Positions 41,550 to 50,014 of a DNA stretch of 64,000 bases are shown piece by piece (position 1 is the first letter of the stretch; every line of letters begins with the position of its first letter). Source of the stretch: Nocardioides marmoribigeumensis. Lineage in GTDB: Bacteria; Actinomycetota; Actinomycetes; Propionibacteriales; Nocardioidaceae. The notes under the pieces are model-generated. The model was not told where the DNA came from. It saw only the letters and a program-made list of their open reading frames with translations, and searched no databases. A program made the translations under genes and the position numbers. Where the stretch lies: positions 1,674,001 to 1,738,000 of the forward strand of contig NZ_JAVDYG010000001.1 in the NCBI RefSeq assembly GCF_031458325.1. Direction: 5' to 3'.

Positions 41550-42482
41550 CTCGACGCTCATCCGGCAGCTCACCCCGCACCGCCGGGGGCGGCCGGTCCA
41601 TCCACGTCGGCGGAACACGGCACCGAGTGCCTCCGCGGTGGCGCACGGGTCCACCTCGCTCTGGTGCCACCCCACTCGCAGGGTGACGTGGTCACCGGTC
41701 GCGGCGGCCAGGAGGTCCCGCGTCAGGTCTGCGGCTCGATCAAGGAACGCCTCGTGCCCGAGCCGCCCGTCGAGCTCCACCAGCACGCGGAAGGCGCGGT
41801 AGCGCACGTCGCGGTAGACCCCGCCCTGCTTGGTCACCTCGGCCGCCTGGCGCTCTCCCTGCGGCAGCCCGTGGGCCCGCTCCACGCGTCTGAGGTAGAC
41901 GCTCTCCAGGACCGACTGGACCCCGTCAGCCGCGTCGTCGAGCACCCCCTTGACCCAGGCTCGATCCCGCAGGTTCGGGTGGCCTGCCAGCTCGTTGCGC
42001 AGCCGCTCCGGGGTGGTGCGCCGGCTGCGGCACGCCTCGCTGACCAGCTCGAGCGCGGCTGGACGGCTCAGGGCCGAGCACGCGCCGAGCACCGCATCCT
42101 CGTATCGCTGGCAGGGTGGGCTGCGATCGAGTCGCACCCGTTCGTCGAAGTCCTGGAGCCGGTGCACCTCGACCCTGCGCTCCGCGATCGGCACTCGACG
42201 GGCATCCGAGATCACGACGTGGATGACGTCGCCGGCGAGCCGCACTGCCGAGTCGTGCCCCAGAGCCGCCGGCCAGTAGCGCTGGACCGCGGCCCACGCC
42301 CTCGACGACCAGGTCAGCGGCCCGGTGTGGTTCACGTAGACGCCCTTGTGGACCTCGACCAGCCGGTCAGCGCGCAGCCAGCGTCGGAGGTCGAGCGGGG
42401 TGCCGCCGTGCTCGATCACCTGACGTCTCGCCACGATGCCGGACTGGGCATCGAGCAGGTGTCTGAGGTCGAGGAGGTCCAC
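41526..42482 (-). CDS. AbiEi-like protein with putative VSR/DUF559-type domain, antisense inside the flagellar cluster
   Basis: 318 residues from a GTG at 42482 (other GTGs at 42488 and 42518 are possible; none has a good ribosome binding site). The N-terminus is an AbiEi-type winged helix (LLDLRHLLDAQSGIVARRQVIEHGG, then VYVNHTGPL). The C-terminal part gives QSVLESVYLRR, then YRDVRYRAFRVLVELDGRLGHE, then R..D..RD and VTLRVGWHQ, the D and E-x-D spacing of VSR/DUF559-like folds. No paired toxin gene. Breaks the flhB-flhA continuity on the opposite strand. Confidence 0.7.
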   Translation of the reverse strand: MDLLDLRHLLDAQSGIVARRQVIEHGGTPLDLRRWLRADRLVEVHKGVYVNHTGPLTWSSRAWAAVQRYWPAALGHDSAVRLAGDVIHVVISDARRVPIAERRVEVHRLQDFDERVRLDRSPPCQRYEDAVLGACSALSRPAALELVSEACRSRRTTPERLRNELAGHPNLRDRAWVKGVLDDAADGVQSVLESVYLRRVERAHGLPQGERQAAEVTKQGGVYRDVRYRAFRVLVELDGRLGHEAFLDRAADLTRDLLAAATGDHVTLRVGWHQSEVDPCATAEALGAVFRRRGWTGRPRRCGVSCRMSVEALSRSMS

Positions 42483-42571
42483 GCGCACAGGGTGGGTCGG
42501 ACGTCCTGACAGCGCCACCCGGCGTACCCCCGGCTGTGGAGAACCGGGGACGGCAAAGAAAGGCCGAAAGC

Positions 42572-42598
42572 TCAGGTCCGGGCCGGGTGGGCCGATCA
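42572..42598 (+). promoter_or_regulatory. FliA-type promoter of flhA
   Basis: TCAG at 42572-42575 (in gctcagg), 15-nt spacer, GCCGATCA at 42591-42598. Lies upstream of the antisense gene start and gives flhA its own promoter. Predicted start near 42605. Confidence 0.75.
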
Positions 42599-42606
42599 GA
42601 CTGGCA

Positions 42607-42627
42607 ACGGCTCCAGGACGGGGCCGT
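42607..42627 (+). promoter_or_regulatory. flhA leader hairpin with AGGAC loop (candidate CsrA site)
   Basis: acggctcc (42607-42614), loop aggac (42615-42619), ggggccgt (42620-42627); 8-bp stem with one T-G wobble, at the predicted 5' end. The loop differs from AGGGAG but presents GGA. Confidence 0.5.
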
Positions 42628-42680
42628 CGCCGCAGCAACCAGGGATGGTGCGCACGTCAGGTCCGACGAGGACCCGAGCA

Positions 42681-44747
42681 GTGAAGGACCGTCCCGTGGT
42701 GAAGAGGCTGACCCAGCTGGGTGTGCCGGTCGGCATCGTGCTGATCATCGTCATGCTCGTGGTGCCCCTCCCCGCGATGGTCCTCGACCTCCTCATCGCG
42801 GCCAACATCAGCGGCGCCCTCGTGGTCCTCCTCACCGGCATGTTCGTGCGCCGCCCCCTCGACTTCGCGTCGTTCCCCTCGATCCTGCTGGTGATGACGC
42901 TGTTCCGCCTGGCGCTCAACGTCAGCGCGACCCGGCTCGTGCTCGCCGACGGGTACGCCGGCAAGGTGATCGACACCTTCGGCCACTTCGTGGTCAGCGG
43001 CTCGCTGGTCATCGGGCTGATCGTCTTCGCGATCCTCGTGATCATCCAGTTCGTCGTCATCACCAACGGCGCCGGTCGGGTCGCCGAGGTCGGGGCGCGC
43101 TTCACCCTCGACGCGATGCCCGGCAAGCAGATGGCGATCGACGCCGACCTCAACGCGGGCCTGATCGACGACGACGAGGCACGGCGCCGTCGCCAGGAGG
43201 TGGCCGCCGAGGCCGACTTCTACGGCGCGATGGACGGCGGCTCGAAGTTCGTCAAGGGCGACGCGATCGCGGCCATCGTGATCACGCTGGTCAACCTCAT
43301 CGGTGGCTTCGCGATCGGTGTCGGCTCCAAGGGCATGGACCTCGGCGAGGCGATCCACACCTACTCGCTGCTGAGCATCGGCGACGGCCTGGTCTCGCAG
43401 ATCCCGGCGCTGCTGCTCTCGGTCGCCACCGGCCTGGTCGTCACCCGCTCGACGGCCGACGAGGACATGGGCACCGACATCGTCCGCCAGCTCACGCGCC
43501 ACAAGATGCCGCTGCGGGTGGCCGGCAGCGGCGCGATCGCGCTGTGCCTCATCCCCGGCCTGCCCAAGCTCCCGTTCCTCGTGATCGGCGGCGCCCTGCT
43601 GCTCGCCGGCTCCCGCGTCGACGAGTCGGAGCCGTCCGCCGCCGCGGACGCGGAGTCCGCGCCCGCCGTACCCCAGGACACGCCGGAGCAGCTGGTCGCC
43701 GACATCCAGGTCGACCCGATCGGCCTCGAGCTCTCGGCCGACCTGATCGACCTCGTCGACCCCTCGGCCGGTGGCGACCTGCTCGACCGGGTCAAGGCGC
43801 TGCGCAAGAAGGTCGCCTCCGACATCGGCGTGGTCATGCCGCCGGTGCGCACGCGCGACAACCTCGAGCTGCCGATGAAGACCTACGTGATCAAGCTGTT
43901 CGGGGTCGAGGTCGCCCGCGGCGAGGCGCCCCCGGGGACGGTCCTCGCGATCGGGGAGTACCTCTCCGTCCTCCCCGGCACGCCGGTCAAGGAGCCGGTC
44001 TTCGGGCTCGATGCCAAGTGGATCCCCGCCGAGCTGCGCGCGCAGGCCGAGATCCAGGGCATCACGGTCGTCGACCGCGCCTCGGTGGTCACCACCCACA
44101 TGGCCGACGTCGTCCGCACGCACGCGGGCCGGCTGCTGGGGCGCGAGGACGTCAAGCTCCTCAGCGACGTGGTGAAGCAGACGCACCCGGTCGTGGTCGA
44201 GGAGCTCCTGGCCCAGCTCTCGCTCGGGGAGATCCAGCGCGTGCTGCAGAACCTCCTCGACGAGCAGGTGCCGATCCGCGACCTCGTCCGCATCTTCGAG
44301 GCGCTGTCCCTCCGCGCCCGCGAGACCAAGGACGCCGAGGCGCTGACCGAGTCCGCCCGTGGCGCATTGGGTGCCGCGATCGTGCAGCCCTACGTCAGCG
44401 ACGGAGCCGTCCACGTCATCTCCTTCGAGCCCCAGCTGGAGCAGCGGATGCTCGAGGCGCTCCGGCCGACCGAGGAGGGCACGGTCGTCGCGTTCGACAT
44501 GGAGACCGGTCAGGTCGTCCTCACCGAGCTCGCCCGGCTCATGGTCGAGGCCGAGAACCAGTCGGTGCACCCGGTCGTGGCCTGCGCGCCCCAGCTGCGC
44601 GGCGCCGTACGCCGGATGGTGCAGCCGTCGCTCGGCCGCATGCCGGTCCTCTCCTACCGTGAGCTGACCGGGTCCGCACAGGTCCGCTCGGTCGGCGTCG
44701 TCACCGGGCGCCTCTCGTCGGTCGGCGCGGCAGGGCTGCTCGCATGA
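42681..44747 (+). CDS. flhA: flagellar export gate protein FlhA
   Basis: 688 residues from the GTG at 42681 (gagga 8 nt upstream); GTG at 42696 (aagga 7 nt upstream) and ATG at 42645 are alternatives. Eight membrane helices, the FHIPEP-type loop (DFASFPSILLVMTLFRLALNVSATRLVL, DAMPGKQMAIDADLNAGLIDDDEARRRR in parts) and a large cytoplasmic domain that docks chaperones. The largest export gate subunit. Separated from flhB by the antisense gene. Confidence 0.95.
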   Translation: MKDRPVVKRLTQLGVPVGIVLIIVMLVVPLPAMVLDLLIAANISGALVVLLTGMFVRRPLDFASFPSILLVMTLFRLALNVSATRLVLADGYAGKVIDTFGHFVVSGSLVIGLIVFAILVIIQFVVITNGAGRVAEVGARFTLDAMPGKQMAIDADLNAGLIDDDEARRRRQEVAAEADFYGAMDGGSKFVKGDAIAAIVITLVNLIGGFAIGVGSKGMDLGEAIHTYSLLSIGDGLVSQIPALLLSVATGLVVTRSTADEDMGTDIVRQLTRHKMPLRVAGSGAIALCLIPGLPKLPFLVIGGALLLAGSRVDESEPSAAADAESAPAVPQDTPEQLVADIQVDPIGLELSADLIDLVDPSAGGDLLDRVKALRKKVASDIGVVMPPVRTRDNLELPMKTYVIKLFGVEVARGEAPPGTVLAIGEYLSVLPGTPVKEPVFGLDAKWIPAELRAQAEIQGITVVDRASVVTTHMADVVRTHAGRLLGREDVKLLSDVVKQTHPVVVEELLAQLSLGEIQRVLQNLLDEQVPIRDLVRIFEALSLRARETKDAEALTESARGALGAAIVQPYVSDGAVHVISFEPQLEQRMLEALRPTEEGTVVAFDMETGQVVLTELARLMVEAENQSVHPVVACAPQLRGAVRRMVQPSLGRMPVLSYRELTGSAQVRSVGVVTGRLSSVGAAGLLA

Positions 44748-44995
44748 CCTCGCCCCTGTCCCCCACGGTCCTCGGGCTCGGCGCCCTGCTGTCGTCGCCC
44801 GCGCTCCTCGCGTCCTTCTGGGACGGGACGCTGCCGATCGAGACCGGGCTGATCCGCTTCGGGGTGGCCGTGCTCGTGTGCTGGGTCGGCCTGTCCCTGC
44901 TCGACGGGCTGCTGCACTCGACCTCGGCGCCACCCCCGCCGGAGGCGGCCTCGCCGCTCGAGGCCACGCAGGTCCTCCCCCCGGTCGAGAAGTAG
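44744..44995 (+). CDS. small membrane protein after flhA, unknown
   Basis: 83 residues; the ATG overlaps the flhA stop as ATGA. Two hydrophobic stretches (PTVLGLGALLSSPALLASF; IRFGVAVLVCWVGLSLLDGLL) and a Pro-rich acidic tail. Not recognised. Translational coupling to flhA suggests a motility or export role; it occupies the place where flhF is often found. Confidence 0.6.
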   Translation: MTSPLSPTVLGLGALLSSPALLASFWDGTLPIETGLIRFGVAVLVCWVGLSLLDGLLHSTSAPPPPEAASPLEATQVLPPVEK

Positions 44996-45087
44996 CGCCG
45001 AGCGGTCGACGACGCAGGTCCACGTATGGCGGGCCAGCGCCCGTGGCGATGTGCTGGTGGACACACCGTCCCAGGGAGCTGGTCACC

Positions 45088-45711
45088 ATGCACCGTCACC
45101 CGGCCTCGACCGCCCTCGCCGCCGTGGCGCTCGTCCTCGCCGCCGCCACGTCGACCGTCCCCCACGCGACCGCAGCGCGCACGACGAGCGTCCCCGTGCT
45201 CGTCATCGGCGACTCGATCACCTACTACGCCGCGCCTGCCCTGCACGAGCGGCGACCCCGGTGGATCGTCGACGCCGACCGTGCCCGCGAGGTGGGCACC
45301 CTGCCCTGGCGGATCAGTGTGGACCTGGTGAGGTACGGCGTCCCCCGTCACGTGGTGATCGCCCTGGGCACCAACGAGAGCGCCGGCTGGAGGCGCGCGG
45401 ACTACAGCGCCGCGCTCAGCATGCTCCCGAGGAGCAGCGAAGTCTTCTTCGTCACGACCTACCGCGACCCCGCGGTGTTCGGCCAGTGGCGGGCCGACAT
45501 CCAGGAGAGGTACTCCTCCTGGATGCGCGCGATCGCGAGGGACCGTGCCGACGTCCGGCTCATCAACTGGCGTCGTGACGTCCTCGCCGACCCGAGCCTG
45601 CTCGTCGACGGCGTGCACGCCTCCCACCCGGCGGGGATCCAGCGGTGGGTCGACCTGGTGGAGGCCACGGTGGCGCACGACTGCCCCTGCAAGGGGACTC
45701 CGTTGCTCTAG
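45088..45711 (+). CDS. secreted SGNH/GDSL-type hydrolase
   Basis: 207 residues. Signal peptide (MHRHPASTALAAVALVLAAATS). Block I GDS at 41-43 (VLVIGDSITYY), block III-like ALGTNESAGW, and the C-terminal D174-G-V-H177 catalytic pair. An esterase or acyl hydrolase acting outside the cell on an unknown substrate; ends with a CPC motif. agggag lies 9 nt upstream of the ATG. Confidence 0.8.
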   Translation: MHRHPASTALAAVALVLAAATSTVPHATAARTTSVPVLVIGDSITYYAAPALHERRPRWIVDADRAREVGTLPWRISVDLVRYGVPRHVVIALGTNESAGWRRADYSAALSMLPRSSEVFFVTTYRDPAVFGQWRADIQERYSSWMRAIARDRADVRLINWRRDVLADPSLLVDGVHASHPAGIQRWVDLVEATVAHDCPCKGTPLL

Positions 45712-45794
45712 GTCCTCTGGGTCGTTCGCCCCTTGCCGCCGGCCCGCGCGAGGGCCACGGTGGAGGAAGACCCTCCGCTCGGCAGGAGCCCCCG

Positions 45795-47000
45795 ATGCCC
45801 GAGACAGACCACCCCCAGCAGATCGCGTCGCAGACGCGTGGACTCGAGTCGATCTCGACGCGGGCCCCCACCGGGCAGGCTCCGGAAGCGCCCGACGCCG
45901 GACCCGCGGAGCTCCTGCCGGAGCTCGAGTACGCCTGCCAGGTCGGCCGGGTCGACTTCAACCAGCTCGTGACCGCCGCCTTCCTGCGTCAGCCGACCTT
46001 CAACCAGGACAGGACGCAGCGGCAGGCCTACGAGTACTACTTCCCGCGACTGTCCGCGTCCTTCGAGACCGAGCACGACGGGATCGCCCGCACCTACTAC
46101 GCGACCAACGTGGTCGCGGCCGCCGTGCTCACCAACGACAAGGACCTGTTCCTCAAGCTCCCCGACTCCCTGGTGCAGGACGTCGACGCCGTCGGACTCC
46201 TCTCCCGGCTCACCCTGCTGCACATCCGGGCACGGCAGTACCTCGACCGCGAGGACTACCGCGCGTGCCTGGACCCGGTGTTCCAGGTCATCGTCTACTG
46301 CCTGTCGGTCTTCGACTCCCACGCCAACGCCCTCATCACCACCGACGAGGAGCAGGAGGAGGCCGCGAGGCGGAGCGCCCTGATGTCGTTGCTGGCCAGC
46401 GAGTCGGGCCGCGCGGAGAAGTACCTCTGGGACCTGGTGTCGCGGAAGGCGCTGCTGCAGTACTTCTACGGGATGCTCACCGGCCTGCTGCTCATCCTCG
46501 TGGCCACGCCGCTGCTGCACGCGGCCCCCGAGCTGTTCAAGAGCGGCAGCACCACGGGCAACCGCAACGACGTCCTCCAGTGGGCGCTCGCCGGTGGCGC
46601 GGTCGGGGCGTTCATCAGCGTCCTGCAGCGGATCACCAACGGGCGCTTCAACCTGAGCCGCAGCACGATCACGCTGCAGAAGCGCAAGCACGTCTCGGTC
46701 CTGATGGTCCTCGGCGCCCTTCGCCCCGTCGTCGGAGCGGTGTTCGGAGTCGTGCTCTTCACGTTCCAGAACGCCGGGCTGGTGCCCTTCCGCCCCGCCG
46801 ACGGCGTCGACCAGAGCGTGTACTTCGCCGCGCTCGGCTTCCTGGTCGGCTTCAGCGAGCGCTTCGCCCGCGACATGGTGCTCGCGGCCGAGCCCGGGAC
46901 GGTCGGCGACTCGCGCGTCGTGCAGGAGCAGCAGGTCTACCCCACCCCGGGGGCCGAGATCCACGTCGACCGGACGAGCTCCGGCGCGGCCCCGCGATGA
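45795..47000 (+). CDS. membrane protein of unknown function
   Basis: 401 residues; ggcaggag precedes the ATG. N-terminal 220 residues are soluble, helical and charged (AYEYYFPRLSASFETEHDGIARTYY). Hydrophobic helices follow at about 227-248 (FYGMLTGLLLILVATPLL), 263-280 (WALAGGAVGAFISVL), 306-325 (RPVVGAVFGVVLFTFQ) and 340-358 (YFAALGFLVGFSERFA). No known family recognised. Faces the DUF1501 gene tail to tail, 13 nt apart. Confidence 0.7.
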   Translation: MPETDHPQQIASQTRGLESISTRAPTGQAPEAPDAGPAELLPELEYACQVGRVDFNQLVTAAFLRQPTFNQDRTQRQAYEYYFPRLSASFETEHDGIARTYYATNVVAAAVLTNDKDLFLKLPDSLVQDVDAVGLLSRLTLLHIRARQYLDREDYRACLDPVFQVIVYCLSVFDSHANALITTDEEQEEAARRSALMSLLASESGRAEKYLWDLVSRKALLQYFYGMLTGLLLILVATPLLHAAPELFKSGSTTGNRNDVLQWALAGGAVGAFISVLQRITNGRFNLSRSTITLQKRKHVSVLMVLGALRPVVGAVFGVVLFTFQNAGLVPFRPADGVDQSVYFAALGFLVGFSERFARDMVLAAEPGTVGDSRVVQEQQVYPTPGAEIHVDRTSSGAAPR

Positions 47001-47013
47001 GTGCGACGACCGG

Positions 47014-48270
47014 TCAGACCAGCACGCCCAACGGCTTCTGGACGAGCCCCGGGAACACCTGGGAGACCGACTTGCCGGGGAATCGCTTGGCGACGACCTC
47101 GCCCAGCACCTGCCGGTAGTCGGTGGTGACGGACAGGTCGCCGTCGGTGAGCTGGTCGAGGCCCGGCCAACGGCCGTGGTAGCCGCCGCGGACGCCACCG
47201 CCCATGAGCAGCATCATGTTGCCCCAGCCGTGGTCGAGGCCCCCGTTGCCGTTGGGGGCCACCCGCCGGCCGAACTCGCTGATCGTCACGACGGTGACCT
47301 TGGAGCGCAGCGGGCCGAGGTCCCGCATGAACGCGCTGACCGAGGCGGCGAACGCGCCGAGCATCTCCTGCATGCGGCCCCAGCCGAGCGTGCCGTAGCC
47401 GTCGTGCATGTCCCACGACCCGAAGTCGATCGAGACCACCTCGGTGCCGACGTCGGCCTTGATCAGGGCGGCGGTGTCCTTGAGCGCCTTGGACAGGTCG
47501 GTGCCCGGCCAGCCCGTCGGGTAGGCGACCGACGGGGTGTACTTCCCGACGCCGGACAAGGTGCTCACCGCCTCCAGCGCCGACCGCGTGGCGTTGCCGA
47601 GTGGTCCGGTGTTGCCGCCCCACATCGTGTTCAGCTGGGTACGACGGCGCGCGGCATAGCCGTCGTCCGCACCGATCAGCCCGATGTCCGAGAGGCCGTT
47701 GGTGGCCAGGGTCGGAGCAGGTCCCTCGATCATCGTCGGCGGCATGGTGTCGCCCATGTGGACCGCCTCCACGGCGGAGACGTCGGTGTCCAGGCCGATC
47801 ATCCGGTTGACCCAGCCGCGTCGCACCGACGAGGTCGGGTCGGCGTCCTCGACGAGCTCCATCGCGGCGAAGTGCGAGCGGTTGGGCACCTTCAGGCCGA
47901 CGGCCTGCACGGCGGCCATCTGGCCCGCGTCCCACAGCCACTGCAGCGGGGCGAGCTCGGGGTGCAGCCCGAACGTGGAGTCCTTGGCGAGCAGCGGCGC
48001 GGTGGGCAGCGCCAGCGTGCCGCGCGCGTCGACGTACGCCGGGTCCCCGTGGGGGACGACGACGCCCAGCCCGTCGACACCGCCGCGCAGGCTGAGGACG
48101 ACGAGCACGTTGCCCCCCGTCGTCGCGGCGTACGACGCCTGGCGGACCGCGTCGCCGAAGACCGAGGTGACCACGCCGGTGGCCCCGGCCGCGGCCATGC
48201 CGCCAAGGAAACGACGGCGCGAGACCGAGGCGGCGCGGAGGTAGTCGGTGCAGCAGTCAGGTGTGGTCAC
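47014..48270 (-). CDS. DUF1501 Tat-exported protein
   Basis: 418 residues. A Tat signal (SRRRFLGGMAAAGATG) at about 17-33, then a sulfatase-like DUF1501 body (VLSLRGGVDGLGVVVPHGDP, SHFAAMELVEDA, DFGSWDMHDGYG, ISEFGRRVAPNGNGGLDHGWG). Almost always paired with DUF1800; the two are thought to act together at the envelope but the reaction is not established. Second gene of the pair, 4 nt after it. Confidence 0.88.
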   Translation of the reverse strand: MTTPDCCTDYLRAASVSRRRFLGGMAAAGATGVVTSVFGDAVRQASYAATTGGNVLVVLSLRGGVDGLGVVVPHGDPAYVDARGTLALPTAPLLAKDSTFGLHPELAPLQWLWDAGQMAAVQAVGLKVPNRSHFAAMELVEDADPTSSVRRGWVNRMIGLDTDVSAVEAVHMGDTMPPTMIEGPAPTLATNGLSDIGLIGADDGYAARRRTQLNTMWGGNTGPLGNATRSALEAVSTLSGVGKYTPSVAYPTGWPGTDLSKALKDTAALIKADVGTEVVSIDFGSWDMHDGYGTLGWGRMQEMLGAFAASVSAFMRDLGPLRSKVTVVTISEFGRRVAPNGNGGLDHGWGNMMLLMGGGVRGGYHGRWPGLDQLTDGDLSVTTDYRQVLGEVVAKRFPGKSVSQVFPGLVQKPLGVLV

Positions 48271-48274
48271 GAGA

Positions 48275-49783
48275 TCACCGGGTCATGTGGGCGGGCGAGT
48301 CGAGCAGGACGCCGAGCAGGCGGTACATCCCCCACCGGACCAGGCCGTGGTCCTTGGTGATGACCTGGCTCGGGGAGATGCCGGTGGCCTCGACGCAGGC
48401 CTGCAGCAACCGGTTGGTCGACCTGCGGCCGAGGACCACGCGGCTGAGGTGGTCGACGAGCTGGTCGAAGCGGATCGAGCTCTTCGGCAGCCACGACGCG
48501 GCGGTGCGGTGGGTGACCTGGTTGCGGGGCCACCAGCCGGCGGCGACCGACCAGTGCATGTCGAAGGAGTTGAGCATCCGGCTCGGGGAGGCCCAGTCCT
48601 GCGCGCGCTCGGGCGGCCCGGCCGGGGTCGGCCACTGCGCGACGAGGGTGCTGTTGAGCTGCCAGGACAGGGTGTGCGCGCACGACTCGAGGTCGACCGG
48701 CTTCTCCACGCGGGCGCCGAGGACGCGGTAGGTGTGCACCAGGTCGTCGACCGGCGTCCGGACCTTCTTGCCCGCGCTCGCCCAGAACTCGTCGCTGCGC
48801 ACGAGCTTGCGGAGCACGGCGGAGATGTCCGTGCCACTGCTGCGGTACGTCGCGGCGAGGCTGTCGACGAGCGCTTGCGAGGGGTGGTCGCTGACGAAGC
48901 GGGTGGCCAGCTTGCGGCAGATCCGCTGTGCGGTGGCGGGGTGCCGTGCGAGGTGGCGGAGGTAGTCGCGGGTCAGCTGCCGGCCGTCGTCGGAGGCGTT
49001 GGAGCGCGAGAACCCCAGCACCGACACGGGTCCGGTGGTGTGACGCCCGGTGGAGTAGTAGCCGACGAAGGTGTCCCACTCGACGGTCCACCCGGACAGG
49101 ATCGTCGCCGAGTCCTTGACCATCTGCTCGGTGTAGCCGGCCTCGCGGCCGACGGTGTGCAGCTCGAGGAGCTCGCGTCCCTGGTTCTCGTTGGGCGCGT
49201 TCCTCACCGACTTGAAGTTGTCGAGGTAGAGCAGCATCGCCGGGTGCAGCGCGCACGCCACGAGCAGGTCCTCGAACCTCCCGAGGGCGTGCGTGCGGAT
49301 CGTCGCGTCGTACGCCGCCCGCTGGGTGAACGCCGGGAAGTGCTCGCCGTGCACGTGGAAGTGGTCGGTCCAGAACAGCGTCATGGACTCGAGGACCGTG
49401 CGGCGCGAGTAGATCCGCTTGAGCAGCGAGTAGTTGGACAGGTCGCGGGCGTACTCCCAGCCCTGCCGTCCGCCGGTGCGGTTGCTGGTCCACTTCTGCG
49501 CCGGCGTGCGGTTCACCAGCTCGGGGAACCAGGTGCGCACGGCGTTCGCGCGGGTGGTGTCGGTGATGCTCGCCGGCGCGAGCTGGCGCTCGAACCACGC
49601 GGCGGGCGACCCGGCGGCGCGCAGCTCGCGGAGACCGGCGGGGGTGAAGCCGCACCCCATGCGGTTGAGCACGTGGAGCTCGCGAGCGGTGGGGACGGGC
49701 GTCGCGGCGTACGTCGCAGCGGCGTACGACGCGCGCGCGGTCGTGCCCGTGAGCACGCGCGCGGCAAGGCTGGGGGACGCCAC
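48275..49783 (-). CDS. DUF1800 family protein
   Basis: 502 residues from the GTG at 49783, picked for gggaggg 5 nt upstream. Conserved DUF1800 features: HVLNRMGCGFTPAGLRELRAAG, SMTLFWTDHFHVH, NENQGRELLELHTVG, FSRSNASDDGRQL and HPATAQRICRKLATRFVSD. An Ala-rich hydrophobic start may be an export signal. Operon with DUF1501. Confidence 0.88.
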   Translation of the reverse strand: MASPSLAARVLTGTTARASYAAATYAATPVPTARELHVLNRMGCGFTPAGLRELRAAGSPAAWFERQLAPASITDTTRANAVRTWFPELVNRTPAQKWTSNRTGGRQGWEYARDLSNYSLLKRIYSRRTVLESMTLFWTDHFHVHGEHFPAFTQRAAYDATIRTHALGRFEDLLVACALHPAMLLYLDNFKSVRNAPNENQGRELLELHTVGREAGYTEQMVKDSATILSGWTVEWDTFVGYYSTGRHTTGPVSVLGFSRSNASDDGRQLTRDYLRHLARHPATAQRICRKLATRFVSDHPSQALVDSLAATYRSSGTDISAVLRKLVRSDEFWASAGKKVRTPVDDLVHTYRVLGARVEKPVDLESCAHTLSWQLNSTLVAQWPTPAGPPERAQDWASPSRMLNSFDMHWSVAAGWWPRNQVTHRTAASWLPKSSIRFDQLVDHLSRVVLGRRSTNRLLQACVEATGISPSQVITKDHGLVRWGMYRLLGVLLDSPAHMTR

Positions 49784-50014
49784 GAGAACCCTCCCACGTT
49801 CGACGAGGCCGGGCCCGACCCCTCCCAAGGCGGACCAACGTCCCTAGTGTGCGGGACCCAGGTGCCGAGATTCTGCTGAATGTCCGGATTCGTCCCGAAG
49901 GGGTCGAGGCCCGGGTCGGCCCTCACTACGTTGGAGTGGTCCGAACGGGGCAGTGGTGGCGGGGAGAGCCACCCGGTCGCACCACCACCTGGGGAAGCAC
50001 AAGGGGAGAGCACG

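Noticed and set aside
42657-45089. 810-codon minus-strand open frame opposite flhA
   Set aside because: Shadow of flhA with low-complexity His/Asp/Arg-rich translation and no motif.
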